Positions 1 through 8,671 of a stretch of DNA of 64,000 bases are shown here, one piece after another. The first letter of the stretch is position 1. Each line of letters begins with the position of its first letter. The position numbers and the translations under genes are program-made. The notes beneath the pieces are model-generated. The model did not search any database. It was not told where the DNA came from and saw only the letters and a program-made list of their open reading frames with translations. Source of the DNA: Fabrea salina (Eukaryota; Ciliophora; Heterotrichea; Heterotrichida; Fabreidae); the NCBI GenBank assembly GCA_022984795.1, contig JALIHJ010000063.1, positions 1 to 64,000 on the forward strand, in the 5' to 3' direction.

Positions 1-496
1 AACACCCTAACACCCTAACACCCTAACACCCTAACACCCTAACACCCTAACACCCTAACACCCTAACACCCTAACACCCTAACACCCTAACACCCTAACA
101 CCCTAACACCCTAACACCTAACACCCTAACACCCTAACACCCTAACACCCTAACACCCTAACACCCTAACACCCTAACACCCTAACACCCTAACACCCTA
201 ACACCCCTAATACCCTAACACCCTAACACCCTAACACCCTAACACCCTAACACCCTAACACCCTAACACCCTAACACCCTAACACCCTAACACCCTAACA
301 CCCTAACACCCTAACACCCTAACACCCCTAACACCCTAACACCCTAACACCCTAACACCCTAACACCCTAACACCCTAACACCCTAACACCCTAACACCT
401 AACACCCTAACACCCTAATACCCTAACACCCTAACACCCTAACACCCTAACACCCTAACACCCTAACACCCTAACACCCTAACACCCCTAACACCT
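1..496. repeat. Telomere, (CCCTAACA)n
   Basis: About 60 tandem copies of the 8-mer CCCTAACA run from base 1, C-strand reading 5' to 3' into the chromosome, so this is a true left chromosome end. The array is not perfect. Seven-base units (CCTAACA) occur near 117 and 397, nine-base units (CCCCTAACA or CCCCTAATA) near 204, 323 and 485, and a CCCTAATA unit near 415. The array stops at the AT-rich sequence beginning TATTATATAA. The repeat type is known from the heterotrichs Stentor and Blepharisma. The window starts inside the array, so its full length is unknown. Confidence 0.97.
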
Positions 497-547
497 ATTA
501 TATAATTTTAATAATATTTTTCTTAACTAATATCAAGAATTCAAGAA
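497..547. other. Minimal subtelomeric spacer
   Basis: Only 51 AT-rich bases separate the last telomere unit from the stop codon of the first gene. No subtelomeric repeat, satellite or regulatory motif is visible. This spacer must hold the whole 3' UTR and polyadenylation signal of the first gene unless the transcript runs into the telomere. Confidence 0.8.
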
Positions 548-2098
548 TTAAATTAAGTTAACTGACCATACATTATTAGTGTGACCTCTTAGTTCTTGAG
601 TCTGTTGACCTGTAGATAGGTCCCAAATCCTCACTGAGTAGTCTCCATAACCACCTCCAGACCCTAAGTACTTATTGTCACTTGATAAGTTGACTGAAAG
701 TACTCCTCCGCTGTGGCCTCTGAGCACTTGAGTAGTTTCTCCGGAAGTCAGACTCCACACTCTAATGGTTCTGTCTGCACTTCCTGAGACTACAAACTGC
801 TCGTCACTTGAAATAGCCACTGACCTCACAATCCCACCATGTCCTTGAAGCACTATAATCAGGTCTCCAGAAGTAACACTCCACACTCTAACAGTGGAGT
901 CCCTACTTCCGGAGACAATGAACTGGTCACTCTCGGAAATGGCCACTGATTCGACACAATCACTATGGCCTATAAGGACTCTAACCACTTCTCCAGTAGC
1001 TAGACTCCACACCCTAAGTGTAGCGTCATAACTACCAGAGACAATGTACTGATTCTTAGTAGAAATGACCACTGACCTAACAGCACTACTATGACCTATA
1101 AGTACCTGAGTGGTTAGTCCAGAAGCTAGACTCCACACTCTAAGTGTTTCGTCTGCACTCCCCGACACAATCCACTCGCCATCACTAGAAATGGCCACAG
1201 ACCCTACCCTATCAGTATGCCCCTGGAGTACTTGGGTTACTTGCCCAGTAGCTAGACTCCACACTCGAACGGTAGAATCATCACTAGCAGACACTAGTAT
1301 CCCTTTCTTCAGAGACATAGCAACTGACCAAACGCATGCAGTATGGCCTGTAAGCACTCTAGCTTGGCCATTATCCCAAACTCTGATGGCATTATCTGCG
1401 CCACCCGATACAACCACAGGGTGTCTTCTAAAGAGTTCTTTGATTAGTTGGTCTTTAGTTTTGAGTAGTTGGTGGAGTTTAGTTGTCTCTTCACGGTACT
1501 CAGTGATTTGGACTTCTAAAGCTTGGACTAGTTCGTATTGAGTCTTAAGTTGTTGGTGGAGGGTAATTCTTTCTTCGTGGTACTCAACGTTTTGGTTCTT
1601 TAGTTCTTGGTCTTGAGTCTTAAGTTGTTGGTGGAGGATAGCTACTTCTTGAGAGCACTCAAAGTTTTGGTTCTTTAGTTCTTGAAGTTGTTGGTGGAGG
1701 GTAGTTACTTCTTGAGAGCACTCAACGTTTTGGTTGTTGAAACCCAATCGATTAATTAGTTGTTCGAAAGCTTCTTTAGACTCGAACTGATTTACTTGGT
1801 CAATGGTTGAAGGAATGCTGGATCGGGAGTCAAGTAGTTCAGTCTTCAGTTGTTCTAGTAAATTGAGTTGCTTTGAAGTCAGTCTCTCAACTTCTGAGAC
1901 GACTAAAGTGCTTAGTTGGATGACTTCCTGCTTTTTGAGGGAAATCATCCTCAGCACTTCGTTGACTTGGTCACTTTCAGTCAGAGGACCGACAAAGTGA
2001 CCTTGGATAAGATGGTCATTGGTGATGTGGCCACACAAAAACTCTTCACAGCTGCACTTGAAAGTGGCCTGACAGCCTGAGGGACAGTTAGCTTGCAT
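548..2098 (-). CDS. B-box / coiled-coil / WD40 protein (telomere-proximal copy)
   Basis: A 516-residue protein. Residues 5-34 have a B-box-like Cys/His cluster (C5, C9, C15, C17, C22, H24, H29, H34). About 50-220 is a coiled coil built from imperfect repeats containing LHQQLK. The rest is a seven-bladed WD40 propeller with very regular ~42-residue blades (core SGSxDxTxRVWSL). The start at 2098 was chosen because the open frame to 2191 runs back into the upstream gene and adds no domain. It is a tandem paralogue of 2116-3387, 17 nt upstream; both end with a similar blade containing DLSTGQQTQ. Role unknown; the order zinc finger, coiled coil, propeller suggests a TRIM/COP1-like scaffold, by inference. 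Confidence 0.88.
   Translation of the reverse strand: MQANCPSGCQATFKCSCEEFLCGHITNDHLIQGHFVGPLTESDQVNEVLRMISLKKQEVIQLSTLVVSEVERLTSKQLNLLEQLKTELLDSRSSIPSTIDQVNQFESKEAFEQLINRLGFNNQNVECSQEVTTLHQQLQELKNQNFECSQEVAILHQQLKTQDQELKNQNVEYHEERITLHQQLKTQYELVQALEVQITEYREETTKLHQLLKTKDQLIKELFRRHPVVVSGGADNAIRVWDNGQARVLTGHTACVWSVAMSLKKGILVSASDDSTVRVWSLATGQVTQVLQGHTDRVGSVAISSDGEWIVSGSADETLRVWSLASGLTTQVLIGHSSAVRSVVISTKNQYIVSGSYDATLRVWSLATGEVVRVLIGHSDCVESVAISESDQFIVSGSRDSTVRVWSVTSGDLIIVLQGHGGIVRSVAISSDEQFVVSGSADRTIRVWSLTSGETTQVLRGHSGGVLSVNLSSDNKYLGSGGGYGDYSVRIWDLSTGQQTQELRGHTNNVWSVNLI
1460..1745 (-). repeat. Imperfect tandem repeats encoding the coiled coil
   Basis: Inside the first WD40 gene the motif TGTTGGTGGA recurs near 1551, 1626 and 1689, with a weaker copy near 1466. 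Flanking bases are also shared (CTCAACGTTTTGGTT, TTCTTTAGTTCTTG). Spacing is 63-84 bases, always a multiple of three, so the units add or remove coiled-coil segments without breaking the frame. Confidence 0.75.
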
Positions 2099-2115
2099 TA
2101 TAAATGTGGAAAAAG

Positions 2116-3387
2116 TTAAATTAGGTGAACTGAGCGGACTCTGCTGGTTTGTTGTAGCAACTGAGTTTGCTGGCCTGTACTGAGATCCCAAACTCTGACT
2201 GAGCAGTCTCGGTTGCCGCCTCCAGACACTAGGTACCTGTTGTCAATTGATAGGTTGACTGAAAGTACTTGGCCAGTGTGTCCTTCCAGTATTTTACCCT
2301 CTCCAGAAGCGAGACTCCACACCCTGATGGTTTTGTCTGCACTTCCCGAGATTATATACTCTACGTCATTTGAAATAACCACTGACAAAACAGTGCCACC
2401 ATGTCCCTGGAAAAGCCTGATCTGCTCTCCGGAACTGAGAGCCCACATCCTGATAGTGCGGTCAGCACTTGCAGAAACAGCATAAAGGCCATTTCTAGAA
2501 ACATCAACTGACTGCACAGCACGACGATGCCCTTCGAGAACTCTGGCCAATTCTCCAGTAGCTAAATTCCACACCCTGAGTGTGCTGTCATGACTAGCGG
2601 AGATAGCGTTTTGGTCTCTGTCAAAAATAGCCACTGACCAGACAGTGCCGGTATGGCCTTCAAGGACTCGAGTGAGTTCCCCAGAAACTAAACTCCAGAC
2701 TCTTAGCGTTTTGTCTGCACTTGCAGAAACTAGAAAATCGCCATTAGTCGAAAGAGCCAAAGAAAAGACCTCTTCAGCATGGCCTTGCAGTACTTGAGTT
2801 GTCTGTCCAGTAGCTAGACTCCAGAGTCGAATGGTGGAGTCAGCACTGCAAGAGATAAGTAGATCTTTTGCTTGAAAAAAAGCAAGTGAATATACCGGGC
2901 TAGTATGGCCCTCTAGGACTCTGGTTTGGCCGTCTTTTAAGATGTTAATGGTTTTTTCATCACCTGCATAGACAATGGTGGGTTTTCTGAACCTCTGAGT
3001 TAGGATACTCTCAATTTGGGTGTTGAGTTGGAAGAGTAAGTCACTCATTGGTTGGAGAGCGTCTATTTTTTCTCTGACCTGGTCAATGGTCAAGGGTTCC
3101 TTAGTTACGTAAACACTGTCGTCTACTTCTTCTTCTAGGTCCTGGAGTTCAATTATTTTGCGGGTGCTCATCTCAGAAAGCTCACTTAGAATAGTCCTGC
3201 TGCACTCAAGGACCTCGTCCTCTTCGTCAAAAATAGGATTGAACCTTACATGATAGGGAAGGGGGTAGATGATGTGGCCTTTGTCAAGGTGCTCAATGAC
3301 CTTGTGCCCGCATAGAATGGTTTTGCAGATGTAGCACTGGCCTTTCGGCTCACATTGCTTGTAACAACGTTCTTCTTCTTCTCTCAT
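2116..3387 (-). CDS. B-box / WD40 protein (second copy)
   Basis: A 423-residue paralogue of the neighbouring telomere-proximal gene. The N-terminus has a B-box-like cluster of the form CxxxC...CxxC....LCGH.....H....GH within residues 8-38. A short helical linker (about 45-125) replaces the long coiled coil of the sister gene. About 135-423 folds as seven WD40 blades of ~42 residues. The last blade is degenerate: the GH dipeptide present in the sister gene is lost near the C-terminus. ATG at 3387; the divergent oxygenase-like gene starts 95 nt away. Function unknown; a protein-interaction scaffold is inferred from domain type. Confidence 0.88.
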   Translation of the reverse strand: MREEEERCYKQCEPKGQCYICKTILCGHKVIEHLDKGHIIYPLPYHVRFNPIFDEEDEVLECSRTILSELSEMSTRKIIELQDLEEEVDDSVYVTKEPLTIDQVREKIDALQPMSDLLFQLNTQIESILTQRFRKPTIVYAGDEKTINILKDGQTRVLEGHTSPVYSLAFFQAKDLLISCSADSTIRLWSLATGQTTQVLQGHAEEVFSLALSTNGDFLVSASADKTLRVWSLVSGELTRVLEGHTGTVWSVAIFDRDQNAISASHDSTLRVWNLATGELARVLEGHRRAVQSVDVSRNGLYAVSASADRTIRMWALSSGEQIRLFQGHGGTVLSVVISNDVEYIISGSADKTIRVWSLASGEGKILEGHTGQVLSVNLSIDNRYLVSGGGNRDCSVRVWDLSTGQQTQLLQQTSRVRSVHLI

Positions 3388-3482
3388 TTATAACAAGAAA
3401 TCTTAGAGTTAATTTAATAAACTAGCATGGACTCCTAATAACATTCTTTATCATTCTTTAAGTAATTGTCAAACCATTAATA

Positions 3483-4817
3483 ATGTATAAGTACCTGACA
3501 TTCGGTGCTTTTTTTATACTTGGATTAACTTTTTGCCTTAACTTGCTGCTTAAAGAATTTAGGGGTCTTTTGCCGCCTAGCCACTTATCAGGCCATCAAA
3601 TTTACTATGAACGCAACCTTATTTCAAAGGAATTGGGAAGTTCCTTGAGAGACCTTATTTTTGTTATAGGTGAAACTGAAGGGTTCCACTCGAACACTCA
3701 AGACCTAAGACACTACTCAACCAAGCATGAACACATTGGAGAAGCCACTCCAATTGGACCTGGTAAAAAGTGCGAAAACCCCCTTATGGTTCCTTCAATA
3801 AATGGGACTGAATGCATTATTCCTGGCCGATTGGACATTGGAAGACACTTTATTTTGACAGGGGGACTAGAAGGGTTGCGTGAGAATTACGAGCACTTGG
3901 TTTCTCGGGCATTGAGTTTTGGTGTTTATCTTTTCGACATTAAGAAGTACTCAGTAGTAAGCACTCTTTTTAGCCAACCTAGCTTCATTGAACTTGCCAA
4001 GAAAGTTTGTCCTGAAGAAAAGCAGTTTTTGGATCCTTTTCAATTTAACTTTATACTTCAGGTTCCCGGGCAAGCAGTGCCTTCTCACTTGGACGGAGTT
4101 TACTTCGAAGGAGCAACTAGGTTCCAGGTTCCACAGTGGTTACTAGCTGCAATGAAGTTCAGTGGTCTTTTTGAAGAAAGGTTTGTGGACCAAGTCCAAG
4201 TTGTTGCTTACTTGCATGAGTGGTTGCCTTCTCCAGAGCGTTCAGGAGGGTTTGTATACTGGGACGGGTCTACAGAAAAAGGGGTTGAAGAGGACCCTTG
4301 GCCACTTGCAGGTTCTGCTGTAGATGGCTCGAAAACTGTGCATGCTTCCCATGTGTACATGCCTGGAAGCACTCCTCCCGACATAACGAAGGACAAACCA
4401 GGGACTTTAAGGTACTCAAAAGGAAAGTGGGAGTTAGTGGTTGAAGGTGAAGTTAGGAACATATACTCTACTGAAGACTTAAGGATGACTATTGTTTACA
4501 GAGCTCGGTGTTTCAGAAACGAGTCCGAAGCAAATTTTTACTCTGAAAAACACTTTGGAGAAAGCACGCAAAACTTACTAGAGTTGGAAGAAATTCTAGA
4601 GACTTTTGCTAAGGACTTGGTGTCTAGGGGCAAAGTTGTCTCTGTGGAAAGAGCACTGCAAGAAATGCCTAGGTTTGAACTTGCTTTGCTGATCATGGAC
4701 ACTTACATAAAGTACCCGTACCCTATAAAGTCAGACGTGTTAGTTCCTTGGAACTACTGTGCTTTGCCTCGCTTGATGCCCTGGACAAGGTACATTCTGG
4801 ACTACGTCTGTTCTTAG
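3483..4817 (+). CDS. Membrane-anchored 2OG-Fe(II) oxygenase-like protein
   Basis: 444 residues. The N-terminal hydrophobic stretch (about 6-25) is followed by a lumenal-type domain with N-glycosylation sequons, so a type II ER/Golgi protein is likely. The pattern of a double-stranded beta-helix dioxygenase is visible: HxD at H202-D204 (SHLDG), a distal His at 287 or 290 (VHASHVY), and an Arg at ~334 (DLRMTIVYR) that could bind 2-oxoglutarate. Such enzymes hydroxylate proteins, lipids or small molecules; no substrate can be assigned. The next gene starts 16 nt downstream. The family call rests on motif spacing only. Confidence 0.6.
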   Translation: MYKYLTFGAFFILGLTFCLNLLLKEFRGLLPPSHLSGHQIYYERNLISKELGSSLRDLIFVIGETEGFHSNTQDLRHYSTKHEHIGEATPIGPGKKCENPLMVPSINGTECIIPGRLDIGRHFILTGGLEGLRENYEHLVSRALSFGVYLFDIKKYSVVSTLFSQPSFIELAKKVCPEEKQFLDPFQFNFILQVPGQAVPSHLDGVYFEGATRFQVPQWLLAAMKFSGLFEERFVDQVQVVAYLHEWLPSPERSGGFVYWDGSTEKGVEEDPWPLAGSAVDGSKTVHASHVYMPGSTPPDITKDKPGTLRYSKGKWELVVEGEVRNIYSTEDLRMTIVYRARCFRNESEANFYSEKHFGESTQNLLELEEILETFAKDLVSRGKVVSVERALQEMPRFELALLIMDTYIKYPYPIKSDVLVPWNYCALPRLMPWTRYILDYVCS

Positions 4818-4833
4818 AAATATAACCTTAAAT

Positions 4834-6588
4834 ATGACAGAAGAGTCATCAAAAAAGCGATTTTCTTTCTTTAAGAAAAAACCAAAGTTACTGCAAGAAA
4901 CAGCTTTTGATGATACAACATTTAACTTTGACTTGAAAGGAGGACCTTACCACACTTCCTTGATAGAAGCGAGTGCCACTGTGAAGGATGGACCTAATGC
5001 AGGAATGCCACTGCCTTTGAAGTGCACATGGTACCGCGCGACTTCTGAAAAGGAGTTTGTAGAAATAGACGGAGTCCAAGGAGCTTTTTACCAAAGCAAC
5101 GCTGACGACATTGGGTGCAGAATTTGTGTGCACGCTGTTCCGGTTAGCGAAGTTGAAGAGTACACTGGAATGCCTGCGTTCAGCGAGGTGGGCCCACTGG
5201 AAATAGACCCTGAGGTGGAAAGCAATGTGCAGAGCATGCTTAAAAGTGAGTCTGGGGAGTTTTTGGTGACTTTGAAGTCTTCAGAGGGAGTCACTGGAGT
5301 TAAGGGAGAAAGGTTCAAACTCAGAATTAACAACCAGCAGTTTTTAGTGGAGGACGAAGAAAACAACACTGTGACTGAACACCAAATAGACTCCCAGTAC
5401 CCGAAAGTAAGTATTCACTACAAAACCAACACAGGGTTTTCTTTGGGGTTTCCTAGTTGCAAGTTTGAGTTTGAAGCAGAAACGCCTCCACAAAGAGATG
5501 CAATAACAATAGCTATTCGGACTTTTTGTGGGAAAAACCTAGTGGGGGACAGTGCAAACAGTTTTTTAAAAATAGAGCAGCTAACTTCAAGAGTTGATTC
5601 TTTAAATTTAGAGTATAATTTTGTCCTTACAAAGTTAAAAACAACTAAAGAGCAACTTGAAAACTCGAAAATAGACTTAAAGGACTTGCAGGAGAAGTTT
5701 GAAGTCTTGCAGAAGGAAAATGAAGAAACTCGGGAACAGTACTTCTGCATGAACGACAAAATAGAAAAGTACGAAAACGAACTTAAGTTCCTCCGACAAG
5801 ACTTGAAGGTTTTCAAGAACCAAAACACTTCCCTGGAAAAGAAACTTGAAGAGACCCAGAGCCTGAGGGAAGAGTTCTTGGAACTTCTAAGTGGAATCAA
5901 CCAGGTCAAAGAAGGCTTCAAGTCCTACGAACTCTGCAACAGTTGCAAGGTTTTTGAAGTCCAACTTGGAGAACTATTGTCTAACTACTTGTGCCACTTG
6001 CCTGAAGACACTTCTAAAAGTTCAAGTGCCCACTCAACGCAAACTAACGCTACAGACGTTGAGTCTGATGACTGCAAGTCCCAAGAACTGAGTGACTGCA
6101 AAGAAACCATCGAAGTGCTCAAAGCACAACTAATCAAAGCCAAACAAGAAAAGTCAGAAATCACCAACCGAGTCGAAGCTGAAAAGAACTTTTATAAAAG
6201 GAAAATTGAAAGTTTGGTATCAGAGAACGACAAGTTGCTGTCTAAACTAGGGAAGAACCCTAAACAAAACTCACTTTTGGAGCAAGAAAACGAAGACCTG
6301 AAGAACGAAAACCAAAACACCAAGAGAGAAATGGACTCAGTCAAAGAGAAATGCGAGTTGCTCGAACGACTACTAGAAATCAACAAAAACAAACTTGACT
6401 CAGAAAAGAGAAACAACTTTGAAATGAGGAAAACACTAGAAACTCGGCAAAGCAAGTACTCAAACTCTGACTACCAAAGAATCATAAACTCGATGACACA
6501 AACAATAACTGAAAGGGAAGAAGAACTCCAAACCCAGAAAAAAATCAACCGGGAACTTCTGAGTAGGGTTTGCCAACTAGAGAGTTAG
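4834..6588 (+). CDS. A9/AIR9-like Ig-fold protein with long coiled coil
   Basis: 584 residues. A basic N-terminus precedes a domain (about 35-125) with the A9-repeat pattern seen in AIR9-type cytoskeletal proteins: CTWYR, then a region ending near residue 91 with ADDIGCRICV. A second globular region lies at about 130-235. From ~240 to the end it is almost continuous coiled coil rich in Glu, Lys, Asn and Leu, with a CxxC-containing break near 370. Known A9 proteins associate with microtubules; a cytoskeletal role here is inference. The downstream NME7 gene is also a microtubule-associated protein, but adjacency has little meaning in this compact genome. Confidence 0.6.
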   Translation: MTEESSKKRFSFFKKKPKLLQETAFDDTTFNFDLKGGPYHTSLIEASATVKDGPNAGMPLPLKCTWYRATSEKEFVEIDGVQGAFYQSNADDIGCRICVHAVPVSEVEEYTGMPAFSEVGPLEIDPEVESNVQSMLKSESGEFLVTLKSSEGVTGVKGERFKLRINNQQFLVEDEENNTVTEHQIDSQYPKVSIHYKTNTGFSLGFPSCKFEFEAETPPQRDAITIAIRTFCGKNLVGDSANSFLKIEQLTSRVDSLNLEYNFVLTKLKTTKEQLENSKIDLKDLQEKFEVLQKENEETREQYFCMNDKIEKYENELKFLRQDLKVFKNQNTSLEKKLEETQSLREEFLELLSGINQVKEGFKSYELCNSCKVFEVQLGELLSNYLCHLPEDTSKSSSAHSTQTNATDVESDDCKSQELSDCKETIEVLKAQLIKAKQEKSEITNRVEAEKNFYKRKIESLVSENDKLLSKLGKNPKQNSLLEQENEDLKNENQNTKREMDSVKEKCELLERLLEINKNKLDSEKRNNFEMRKTLETRQSKYSNSDYQRIINSMTQTITEREEELQTQKKINRELLSRVCQLES

Positions 6589-6618
6589 TGTAAGAATATA
6601 ATTAGCTAATATTTGAAA

Positions 6619-7731
6619 ATGGCAAATTCAGAAGAGCGCTTCGTGTTTGTAGTGGACTGGTACGACCAACCAGCAGACCTCATAAGAAAGTACCAACTAG
6701 TATACTTCACAGCAGACAACTCCATTGAGATGTACGACGTTAAAAACAGAAGGATATTCCTCAAAAGGTGCCAGTACCCCTCGCTTTCACTCTCTGAAAT
6801 TTACATTGGCGCAATCATAACTGTGTACTCGAGACAGCTCAAAGTAGTTGAGTACGGGGACGAATTCACCAGAAAGCGCTTTGAAAAGAAGCGAGAAACT
6901 ACCTTTGCCATGATCAAGCCCGACTGTTACAACCAAATGGGTAAAATAATAGACGCAGTTGTCAAAGAAGGGTTCTTAATCAGCAGGCTCAAGATGGCGA
7001 AGATGACCCAAGCCCAAGCAAGGAACTTCTACGCAGAACACCAAGGAAAGCCCTTCTACGAAGACTTAACTACTTTTATGTCAGGAGACGTAGCGATTGG
7101 CATGGAGCTTGTGGCCGAAAACGCCGTTGGCAAGTGGCGGGAAGTCATGGGTCCAACTAACTCCCACAACGCCAGAGCAGAGAACCCTAGTTGTCTTCGA
7201 GCAGTGTTTGGGACAGATGGTACGAAAAACGCAGTGCACGGGAGTGACTCCCCTGCAAGTGCAAACCGAGAACTGGACTTCTTTTTCGGACTGCCAGGGT
7301 CCCCTGCGGTGTTCAACAACTGCACTTTGTGTTTAATAAAGCCACACGCTATGCAGAACGCAGGCAAAATAATAGACTTTATCATAGAGGAAGGGTTTGA
7401 AATTTCGGCCATGCAGCTTTTCCACCTCGACAAACCTACTGCAGAGGAGTTCTTGGAAGTCTACAAAGGAGTGGTTCCGGAGTTCGTGGGCATGGTGGAC
7501 CAACTGACTTCAGGGCCTTGCATTGCTATGGAAGTGAGACAAGAAAGCGCAGTGCAGGCCTTTAGACAACTGTGTGGGCCCTTAGACCCTGAAGTTTCAA
7601 GGAACCTCAGGCCTAGCACCATCAGAGCCCACTTTGGTCAAGACAGAATTCTAAACGCTGTCCACTGCACAGACTTGCCTGAAGACGGACTTTTAGAGGT
7701 TGAGTACTTTTTCAAGATATTGTCGTCTTAA
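6619..7731 (+). CDS. NME7: Nucleoside diphosphate kinase 7 (DM10 + two NDK domains)
   Basis: 370 residues. An N-terminal DM10 domain (about 1-90) is followed by two NDK domains (about 92-225 and 237-370). Each has the NDK signature and active-site His: NAVHGSDS in the first domain and NAVHCTD in the second. This is the NME7 architecture. In known systems NME7 is a microtubule inner protein of axonemal doublets and a gamma-tubulin ring complex component, which suits a heavily ciliated cell. The start is the ATG at 6619; the TTG-initiated extension at 6613 adds only two residues. Confidence 0.93.
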   Translation: MANSEERFVFVVDWYDQPADLIRKYQLVYFTADNSIEMYDVKNRRIFLKRCQYPSLSLSEIYIGAIITVYSRQLKVVEYGDEFTRKRFEKKRETTFAMIKPDCYNQMGKIIDAVVKEGFLISRLKMAKMTQAQARNFYAEHQGKPFYEDLTTFMSGDVAIGMELVAENAVGKWREVMGPTNSHNARAENPSCLRAVFGTDGTKNAVHGSDSPASANRELDFFFGLPGSPAVFNNCTLCLIKPHAMQNAGKIIDFIIEEGFEISAMQLFHLDKPTAEEFLEVYKGVVPEFVGMVDQLTSGPCIAMEVRQESAVQAFRQLCGPLDPEVSRNLRPSTIRAHFGQDRILNAVHCTDLPEDGLLEVEYFFKILSS

Positions 7732-7781
7732 CTAAGTAAGCTGACTAAACATATGATTGATTACCTTTGGGACTCTTAAAA

Positions 7782-8414
7782 ATGTTGGCAAAAGCTATCA
7801 AGGGTAGGTGCTTATCTAGTCTAAACTATTCAAAGGACTACTACGGTGTTCTGGGCTTAAATGGGAAGTCGGAGGTTTCTGAAGTCAAAAAAGCGTATTT
7901 GAACTTAGCTAAGAAGTTCCACCCAGACACTCCAACAGGCAATTCTGAGAAATTTAAAGAAGTAAGTGAAGCCTACGAGTTACTTTCAGACCCGCGTTTG
8001 AAGAAAGAGTACGACTTGGCTAAGTTCGGAGGAAGTGGAACAACTGTAAGGTCAGAGCAGTGGAACAATAACCCCTGGGAAAATTGGACCAAACAGCGAA
8101 ACTGGGCACACCAAGAAAGAACACACGGTTCCCACCATTTCACTGGGAAAACCCACGGGTACCAGTACCACGACCCCTTCGTGAAGCCAAGGAGCAGGTA
8201 CACGTACAGCCAGTACAAAAGAGACCGCCACAACTTTCAAGCCAAGAAGCCCAAAACTCCACATGCAACTTCCCAAAATTCTTCCAAAGAAGAAAAGCCT
8301 TCTTCTTTCAGTTGGGGGCTTTTCGGAATAGTGACTTTGGGAGTTTGCATCCGATCCTTGATGGTAGAGCCCCTCAGGCCGCCAGAAGAGTATGTCCCTA
8401 ATAGGAAAAAATAA
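7782..8414 (+). CDS. Mitochondrial-type J-domain protein
   Basis: 210 residues. A basic amphipathic N-terminus (MLAKAIKGRCLSS) looks like a mitochondrial presequence. The J domain spans about 18-80 with the HPD motif at 47-49, which stimulates Hsp70 ATPase. The middle is rich in Trp, Asn, His and Tyr, and a single hydrophobic helix (about 170-190) near the C-terminus suggests membrane anchoring. There is no zinc-finger or Gly/Phe region, so it is a class III J protein. The start is the ATG at 7782; an upstream TTG at 7767 is not credible. The next gene follows after 16 nt. Confidence 0.85.
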   Translation: MLAKAIKGRCLSSLNYSKDYYGVLGLNGKSEVSEVKKAYLNLAKKFHPDTPTGNSEKFKEVSEAYELLSDPRLKKEYDLAKFGGSGTTVRSEQWNNNPWENWTKQRNWAHQERTHGSHHFTGKTHGYQYHDPFVKPRSRYTYSQYKRDRHNFQAKKPKTPHATSQNSSKEEKPSSFSWGLFGIVTLGVCIRSLMVEPLRPPEEYVPNRKK

Positions 8415-8430
8415 TTATACACTAATAAAG

Positions 8431-8643
8431 ATGAACAGCGACTCAAGTAGCAGTGACGACGATGACTCAACTGACTCCTTAGAACTCACTTGGGAGGATT
8501 ACTTAGACATGATGAAGATGCCTCTTTACAGCATTATTTACTCAATTTCCTCGACCTACATTGTTGGAAAGTTGGTCACTTGGGTTACCAGAAAACTTGG
8601 CCGTAGAGTTGACCTGAGCTTTCTAATTAACCTAACCACTTGA
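8431..8643 (+). CDS. Small protein with acidic serine-rich N-terminus
   Basis: 70 residues. It begins MNSDSSSSDDDDS, an acidic serine-rich stretch typical of CK2 substrates, followed by a moderately hydrophobic helix (about 35-60) and a short basic tail. The start at 8431 was chosen over an ATG at 8392 that lies inside the upstream gene; the context CTAATAAAG before the ATG matches the U2AF-like gene at 33530. It ends in TGA, one of the few TGA stops here. Not recognised. The tight packing and good start context are the main support that it is a gene. Confidence 0.6.
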   Translation: MNSDSSSSDDDDSTDSLELTWEDYLDMMKMPLYSIIYSISSTYIVGKLVTWVTRKLGRRVDLSFLINLTT

Positions 8644-8671
8644 GTTCTTTTGGGTTTTCAGTAAATAATAA

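Noticed and set aside
2099-2191. N-terminal extension of the first WD40 protein
   Set aside because: Overlaps the end of the neighbouring gene and adds no domain; the ATG at 2098 starts right before the B-box.
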